NCBI GenBank assembly: GCA_902825985.1
Contig: CADEDC010000065.1
Coordinates: 1 to 32,528, forward strand
DNA from: an uncultured Acidobacteriota bacterium
Lineage (GTDB): Bacteria; Acidobacteriota; Vicinamibacteria; Vicinamibacterales; CAVVIG01
Length of the DNA stretch: 32,528 nucleotides
Direction of reading: 5' to 3'
Below are positions 27,994 through 32,528 of this stretch, piece by piece; position 1 is the first letter of the stretch; the number at the start of each line of letters is the position of its first letter. The notes below the pieces were generated by a model. It searched no databases. It saw only the letters and a list, made by a program, of their open reading frames with translations, and was not told the origin of the DNA. The position numbers and the translations under genes were made by a program.

Positions 27994-29097
27994 CTATGTG
28001 AGCTTCGAGCAGTGCGGAACGAGCAGTTTGAGCGCGATCGCCGCCGTCCACAGGGCGACGGTGAACGACGCGAAGATCGCGAAGCGCGGCTGCTGACTCG
28101 TGTAGGTCTTCACCGAGATGGACCCGGTCGATTCCTTGTCGATGTCGGCAATCGCCGCGAGCAGCGCCGCTTCGCTGCTCGCCGCGTAGAACTTGCCGCC
28201 GGTCTTCTCGATCGCCGGAATCCACATCTCGTCCGGGATGATCTGCCCCTCGCCCTTGTCGTAGTTCGTCCGGACGAAGTAGACCGGGATCTTGGCGTCG
28301 ATGGCCTGCTGCACGACCTCCTCGAGGTTCTTGTCCTCGAGCTGGTTGTGCGTGTCTTCGCCGTCGCTGAAGATCACCATGATGTTCCCGGACGCGTCCA
28401 GGAAGTTGAAGGCCTTGAAGAGCCCGGTGATCTGGTCGATCGCCTTGGCCGTGACGGTGCCTTGGTCGGGGAACATCGAGAACTCGACCGGGTCGCCGAT
28501 GAGCGAGATGCTCAGCAGGATGTTGTCGTAGTCGCTGGTGAACGGGGTGACGACGTAGGCCTGGTTGCCGAACTCCACGAGGGCGAGCAGGTCGCGATAC
28601 TTGCCGTTCATGCGCAGCCGGACGAAGCGCTCGGCGGCGGCCACCGTCGTGAAGAAGGCGGCGTCGGTCGCCGCCCGCTTGTTCAACGTCGCCGCCGTGA
28701 ACGGCGTCCGCATGCTGATGGAGGCGTCGATGAGCAGCCCGATGCGGCGTCCCGGGAAGGAGTCCTGGCGGCTGACCAGCGCCGTGTACGGATCGGCGAG
28801 CGCCAGGACGAAGAAGCCGAGCCCGGCGAGGAAGAGGACCAGCGGCAGATGGCGGAGGAACGCGAACCGCGATCGCGGGATCGACCCGAGCAGTGCCGGC
28901 AGCACCAGACCGTGCCGTCCGCGCCAGTCGTGGGTCAGCGAGCGGACGACCAGCAACACCAGCGTGAGGCTGAGCAGGGCGAGCAGCATCAGCCGCGCTT
29001 CGCTCCGGTGCCAGAACTGCAGCTCGCTCAGCCGCAGGTTCTGCCACTCGGCGATCGCCAGGTCGATCAGCGTGCGGATCCGGTTCAGTCCAATCAC
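27994..29097 (-). CDS. Membrane-anchored von Willebrand factor A protein (MxaC/BatA-like)
   Basis: This is a 367-residue protein. N-terminal helices lie at about 35-52 and 84-102. The VWA domain has MIDAS DASIS at 124-128 and the downstream Asp of FSDGEDTH. A C-terminal helix ends before LLVPHCSKLT. I chose GTG 29097 because it overlaps the preceding stop as GTGA, indicating coupling; the longer frame to 29157 lies inside the upstream gene. VWA proteins of this class are partners of MoxR ATPases. The place in the operon matches MxaC. Confidence 0.9.
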   Translation of the reverse strand: MIGLNRIRTLIDLAIAEWQNLRLSELQFWHRSEARLMLLALLSLTLVLLVVRSLTHDWRGRHGLVLPALLGSIPRSRFAFLRHLPLVLFLAGLGFFVLALADPYTALVSRQDSFPGRRIGLLIDASISMRTPFTAATLNKRAATDAAFFTTVAAAERFVRLRMNGKYRDLLALVEFGNQAYVVTPFTSDYDNILLSISLIGDPVEFSMFPDQGTVTAKAIDQITGLFKAFNFLDASGNIMVIFSDGEDTHNQLEDKNLEEVVQQAIDAKIPVYFVRTNYDKGEGQIIPDEMWIPAIEKTGGKFYAASSEAALLAAIADIDKESTGSISVKTYTSQQPRFAIFASFTVALWTAAIALKLLVPHCSKLT

Positions 29098-30368
29098 GCG
29101 GGCTTCTGCAGCAACGGGGCACGCGACGAGAGGCGGCGCAGCGCTTCGCGCGGCCACGAATGAAGCGAGCGGACCTGCCGCGCCAGCTCGATGGCCTTGG
29201 TGACGACCGCGTCGAGACTGCCGCGGTCGGCGCCTGGACGACTGTACTGTGCGGACGACAGGGCGTCGAGGGTCTGCTGCAGCTCTTCCAGGAGCACCCG
29301 CCGCGATTCGGCGCGCGCCGGCAAACGGCTCAGCACGCGGGCGATGTCGAGGCTGGTCACCGACGCCGACACCGCCGTCCGCTTGCCGAAGCCGAGCCGG
29401 GTCATGATGAACTGGCCTTCGCCGGCCGCGACCTCGGAGTCGACGACCCGCTGCGTCACCGGCTTCTCGATGGCGCCGGCGGCGGCGACGCGGAGCGCCG
29501 CGAGGGCGCGGCTGATGACCGGATGGCTCCAGCCGGCGCTGTTGCCGTCAGCCTGGGCGGCGTGCAGCTCGCGCACGGCCAGGCGCATCAGGCTGGATCG
29601 GCTGAGCACCCGCTCCCGCGGACCCGTGGTCGTCTTCGCGGCGCGCCGCGCGATGCTGATCAGGGCCACCAGCGTCATGACGCCGCCGAGCGCGACCAGC
29701 GTGATGGCCAGCGTCTCGAGCGCGCCGGCGCGGAACTGAATCGCCTCGATCCGGCCGAACGCCGCATCGGGCGTGTCGCGGATGTCGGTCGTCTCCTGCG
29801 GGACGAGCGACAGCACCTTCACCCAGAGCACCGGCAGCACGTAGGCCATCTCGCGCCCCTGCATCTGCTGGTTGCCGGCGATGCGGCTGTTCACCCGGTA
29901 GGTGATCTGCATCAGCGGCACCGGCACGTCGGTGCCGATCGCATCCGGGTTGATCATCCGCAGGTCGTATTCGTACTGGAGGAAGCGCCGGCCGCCGCTG
30001 TGCAGGTCGGCCGGATGCCGCCCGTCGAACAGCTCGAACGGCGTCATCTGGACCACCGTGTGCCCGAGCTTCGATTCGTCGGGGATGACCTGGACGAGCT
30101 CCGATTCGAGCACCGCGCAGGTCAGCGTGACGGTAAACGTCTCGCCGATGCGCACCCCGCCCCGGTTCGAGCGCCACCAGCAGCGGATCGGATCGTTCTC
30201 GACGTTGCCGCCGCCCGGCGTCGCCTGGGCGGCCGGCGCCGCACCGGGCGGCGCGGCCGGCGCCGCGGTCTGGGCGAGCAGCGGTGCCGGCGCGTGGAGG
30301 CCGAGCAGCAGGGAGAACAGCAGGCGGGCCAGCGTGCCGCCGATCGTCGAGTGCCGGGGTCGTCTCAC
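29094..30368 (-). CDS. Exported single-pass membrane protein (MxaA-like position)
   Basis: This is a 424-residue protein with GTG start 30368 preceded by GAGG 5 nt upstream. The signal peptide has LARLLFSLLLGLHAPAP. A Pro/Ala-rich spacer leads to a beta-rich periplasmic domain (about 55-220) starting RCWWRSNRGGVRIGETFTVTLTC. Such a domain resembles the N-terminal domains of BatD/MxaA-type proteins. A membrane helix follows at about 228-248 (LAITLVALGGVMTLVALI), then a cytoplasmic helical domain to the end. Its role is probably within the MoxR/VWA complex. An alternative ATG at 30434 would overlap the DUF58 gene and bury the signal peptide. Confidence 0.85.
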   Translation of the reverse strand: MRRPRHSTIGGTLARLLFSLLLGLHAPAPLLAQTAAPAAPPGAAPAAQATPGGGNVENDPIRCWWRSNRGGVRIGETFTVTLTCAVLESELVQVIPDESKLGHTVVQMTPFELFDGRHPADLHSGGRRFLQYEYDLRMINPDAIGTDVPVPLMQITYRVNSRIAGNQQMQGREMAYVLPVLWVKVLSLVPQETTDIRDTPDAAFGRIEAIQFRAGALETLAITLVALGGVMTLVALISIARRAAKTTTGPRERVLSRSSLMRLAVRELHAAQADGNSAGWSHPVISRALAALRVAAAGAIEKPVTQRVVDSEVAAGEGQFIMTRLGFGKRTAVSASVTSLDIARVLSRLPARAESRRVLLEELQQTLDALSSAQYSRPGADRGSLDAVVTKAIELARQVRSLHSWPREALRRLSSRAPLLQKPA

Positions 30369-30390
30369 GAGTGCCTCACGAAGTCTGAAG

Positions 30391-31317
30391 TCAGTTACGG
30401 GTCTTGCGCAGTCGCCGCTCGGCGACGAACTCACTGAGGTGGATATCGGCCTTGGCTTCGTCGGTGCCGACGGTCACGACGTCGAGGTCGAGTTCCTTGG
30501 CGATGCGACGGACGTTGTCCTGCCAGGCGTGCGCCCGCTCGGCCAGCGAGCGCAGCGTATGGCGCGAGATGGTCCGGGTCTCGCCGGTCTCGACGTCCAC
30601 GGTGTCGATCCAGCCCGATGAAATCTTCGGCGCGTCGAACGCGAACGCGCTGTCGATCAGGATCAGGAACAGGTCGTGGGTCGCCCGCACGAGCGACAGC
30701 TCGCGCAGCGTCTCCTCCGGCTTCTCGATCAGGAAGTCCGAGACGACCGCCATCAGCGACGGGTTGCGGACGTAGCCGGACAGCGTCGCGCTGATGCTGC
30801 CGGTGCGCCGGACCTCCTGCAGGCCGCGCTGCCTTTCGTAGGCGTCCAGGCAGTGGACCACGTGCCCCTTGCCGGTGCGCGGGCGGATGCCGCCGAGATG
30901 CTGGAAGCCGGTGTCGAAGGTGATGAGGCCGAACGGATCCTGGAAGAACACCGCCGAGAGGCCGACCGTCGCGATCGCGCGCGCCACCGGCCCGGCAATC
31001 GGCAGCCCGTTCACGCCGCAGCGTGTCGACAGCGACACGTCGGCGATCGTGACGACGGTTGCCGTGCTCGGCTGCTCGAAGTCGCGGACGACCAGCGGCG
31101 CGAAGTTGGTGAGACTGGATTGCCCCCAGTCGATCGACGAGAATCGATCGCCCGGCTGCCAGTCGCGAAGGCCGACGAAGTCGAAGCCGGTCCCGTGCTG
31201 GCGGCTGCGGTGGTCGCCGATCGTCACATCCCGCATCCGTCTGAGGATCACCAGCTCGATTTCGGTGATGTCCGCCAGGCTGACCAGGGACGTGCCGTCG
31301 TCGTCCCGGACCCTCAT
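30391..31317 (-). CDS. DUF58 domain protein (MxaS-like)
   Basis: This is a 308-residue protein with the DUF58 core: RQHGTGFDFVGLRDWQPGDR then FSSIDWGQSSLT (about 40-70), a variant of the PGD...IDW motif. A VWA-like region follows, with TIADVSLSTR at about 90-100 and AVVSDFLIEKPEE later. No membrane helices are evident. DUF58 proteins are standard partners of MoxR ATPases. ATG 31317 overlaps the MoxR stop as ATGA, so the pair is translationally coupled. The longer frame up to 31482 is an extension into the MoxR gene. Confidence 0.93.
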   Translation of the reverse strand: MRVRDDDGTSLVSLADITEIELVILRRMRDVTIGDHRSRQHGTGFDFVGLRDWQPGDRFSSIDWGQSSLTNFAPLVVRDFEQPSTATVVTIADVSLSTRCGVNGLPIAGPVARAIATVGLSAVFFQDPFGLITFDTGFQHLGGIRPRTGKGHVVHCLDAYERQRGLQEVRRTGSISATLSGYVRNPSLMAVVSDFLIEKPEETLRELSLVRATHDLFLILIDSAFAFDAPKISSGWIDTVDVETGETRTISRHTLRSLAERAHAWQDNVRRIAKELDLDVVTVGTDEAKADIHLSEFVAERRLRKTRN

Positions 31318-32354
31318 GGGATCGGGACCCGATCGATGATGTCCTGGACCACCGCTTCGGTCGTCAGGCCGTGGCTCGCGGCGTGCGGTCCGAGCCAGAT
31401 GCGGTGGCTGAGGATGTAGGGCGCCAGGTGCTGGATGTCTTCGGGGTAGACCTCGGTCCGCCCGTGCTGCAGCAGCGCCCACACCTTGGCGAGCCGACCC
31501 CAGCAGATGATGGCCCGCGGCGAGGCGCCGAGGTCGACCCCCTTCTCCACGAGCTCCGACGGCGAGTGCGTGTGCCAGTCGGTGTCCGGATTGTACGGAC
31601 GCGACGCCGAGACCAGCCGCTGGATGTAGCGGCCGAGCAGGTCGTGGAGGAACACCTGTTCGTTGATCGCCGCGCGCAGCTGGATGATCCGCTCCTTCGT
31701 CATCAGCGCGTTCAGCCGGACGCGCTTGAAGTCGAAGTTGACGAGCTTCTCTTCCTCTTCGGGCGGCAGGTAGCCGATGTTGATCATGATCGCAAAGCGA
31801 TCCGTCGCGGCCTCGGACAGCGGGAAGGTGCCCTGCCCGAGCTCGACCGGGTTCATCGTCGCAATCGCGAAGCTGAACACGGGCAGCTGGTAGGTCTCCT
31901 TGCCGACCGTGATGGTGCGGTCCTGCAACCCTTCGAGGAAGGCGCTCTGCGACTTCAACGGGATACGGTTGATCTCGTCCAGCAGAATCACTTCCGCCGA
32001 CGCCATCGGGCCAAACTCGGTGATCAGCTCCCCGGTGGACGGATTGATCATCTGAAATCCGACCACTTCGGTCGGCTGCAGGTCGGCACGGCCCTGGATG
32101 CGCGCGAACTTGGCGTCGCTGATGGCCGCGAGAATGACCCCGAAGAACGTCTTGCCGACGCCGGGCACGCCGCGGAGCAGCAAATTGCCCGCGTTGACCT
32201 GGCGCTGTTCGTTCTTGTCGTAGGTCGTGGGGATTTCCGAGAGGAGCACGACGTTGGCGAGTGCTTTTGCCGTGTCGTAACCGACGAGCGCCTTGCCGCC
32301 CTCGGCGATGATCGCCTTGTGAAAATCTATCGCTTCCGCGAGCTCGGGAGTCAC
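31314..32354 (-). CDS. MoxR-family AAA+ ATPase
   Basis: This is a 346-residue AAA+ protein. Walker A GVPGVGKT is at 62-69, Walker B VILLDEINRIP has Asp-Glu at 126-127, sensor 1 lies in FAIATMNPVELGQGTFPL, and SEAATDRF is the arginine-finger region. A helical lid domain follows, with GASPRAIICWGRLAKVWALL. MoxR ATPases act as chaperones for assembling enzymes or cofactors with VWA partners; the founder MxaR/MoxR serves methanol dehydrogenase activation. I favour GTG 32354 (VTPELAEAIDFHK). The upstream extension to 32489 is low-complexity and unlike the family. It is the first gene of the operon, divergent from an acyl-CoA synthetase. Confidence 0.93.
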   Translation of the reverse strand: MTPELAEAIDFHKAIIAEGGKALVGYDTAKALANVVLLSEIPTTYDKNEQRQVNAGNLLLRGVPGVGKTFFGVILAAISDAKFARIQGRADLQPTEVVGFQMINPSTGELITEFGPMASAEVILLDEINRIPLKSQSAFLEGLQDRTITVGKETYQLPVFSFAIATMNPVELGQGTFPLSEAATDRFAIMINIGYLPPEEEEKLVNFDFKRVRLNALMTKERIIQLRAAINEQVFLHDLLGRYIQRLVSASRPYNPDTDWHTHSPSELVEKGVDLGASPRAIICWGRLAKVWALLQHGRTEVYPEDIQHLAPYILSHRIWLGPHAASHGLTTEAVVQDIIDRVPIP

Positions 32355-32370
32355 TGGTGTGAGCGTAATC

Positions 32371-32390
32371 CTACTACAAGGATGTAGGAG
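32371..32390. promoter_or_regulatory. Inverted repeat in the moxR / acyl-CoA synthetase divergent region
   Basis: CTACA (32374-32378) and TGTAG (32383-32387) are perfect half-sites around AGGA. Outer CT/AG pairs extend the arms after one mismatch. It lies 17 bp upstream of the MoxR start and about 100 bp from the divergent gene. It could be an operator. TAGGAT (reverse strand, 32368-32373) next to it is a weak -10 candidate for moxR. The remaining divergent region (to 32487) shows nothing else clear. Confidence 0.4.
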
Positions 32391-32487
32391 GGCGGGCTCC
32401 CGGAGCGATCCGTTGGCGGAACCCTCGCACGCGGGAGGGGGTGGAATCCTGGAACCGCCGACCTGTCGCATGTTAAGGTGTGCCCGC

Positions 32488-32528
32488 ATGCGCGGCCTGA
32501 TGATGGACTTTCCGCTGACGATTCCGGT
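32488..32528 (+). CDS. Probable AMP-binding fatty acyl-CoA synthetase, N-terminal codons only
   Basis: ATG 32488 opens MRGLMMDFPLTIP before the window ends. This is the characteristic N-terminus of one group of long-chain acyl-CoA synthetases (xGLMMDxPLTxx). AAGG about 9 nt upstream gives a ribosome site. Only 13 codons are visible, so the call rests on that short match. Confidence 0.6.
   Translation, partial: MRGLMMDFPLTIP

Overview
The window is GC-rich, densely coded DNA from a Gram-negative-type bacterium. Signals for export across two membranes are frequent: lipobox signal peptides, a periplasmic adaptor with FtsX-type permeases, secreted hydrolases and an M1 aminopeptidase lipoprotein. 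Gene content and style suggest an Acidobacteriota of the Vicinamibacteria kind. That placement is inference; no rRNA or other marker lies in the window. I see no tRNA or rRNA genes, insertion sequences or CRISPR arrays.

Layout. (1) 1-955, minus: N-terminal third of a P2-type cation ATPase cut by the window edge. (2) 1016-1729, plus: secreted alpha/beta hydrolase. (3) 6347-1751, minus: nfeD, a stomatin/SPFH gene, an M1 aminopeptidase lipoprotein and an exported SAM-methyltransferase-like protein, tightly packed. (4) 10600-6391, minus: a 4-TM protein, an HlyD-type adaptor and two MacB/FtsX permeases, all coupled or overlapping, with no ATPase gene. (5) 12024-10682, minus: a small lipoprotein and a coiled-coil protein of unknown function. 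(6) 12084-13970, plus: a large secreted alpha/beta hydrolase, followed by ten 9-bp G-rich tandem repeats. (7) 14140-20419, plus: a near-consensus promoter, a valine-rich leader peptide with attenuator and terminator, then pheA, ilvB, ilvN, ilvC and a NifA-like sigma-54 activator. (8) 32354-20459, minus: a MoxR / DUF58 / MxaA-like / VWA / small membrane protein / VWA operon in the gene order of mxaRSACKL. It runs with very short gaps into an ABC ATPase, a double-module permease, a conserved hypothetical and an AttH/CrtC lipocalin-like protein. (9) 32488 to the end, plus: first codons of a probable acyl-CoA synthetase.

The most interesting object is the leader at 14140-14400. It has a 44-codon ORF with a Val-Val-Val-Pro-Val-Val run, mutually exclusive RNA pairings, and a terminator hairpin with a U-tract, all upstream of branched-chain amino-acid genes. 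This is the architecture of a ribosome-mediated (ivbL/ilv-type) attenuator, here apparently on a leaderless transcript and controlling pheA as well. A second theme is that several genes have a -10-like hexamer only 6-10 nt before the start codon, which suggests frequent leaderless transcription.
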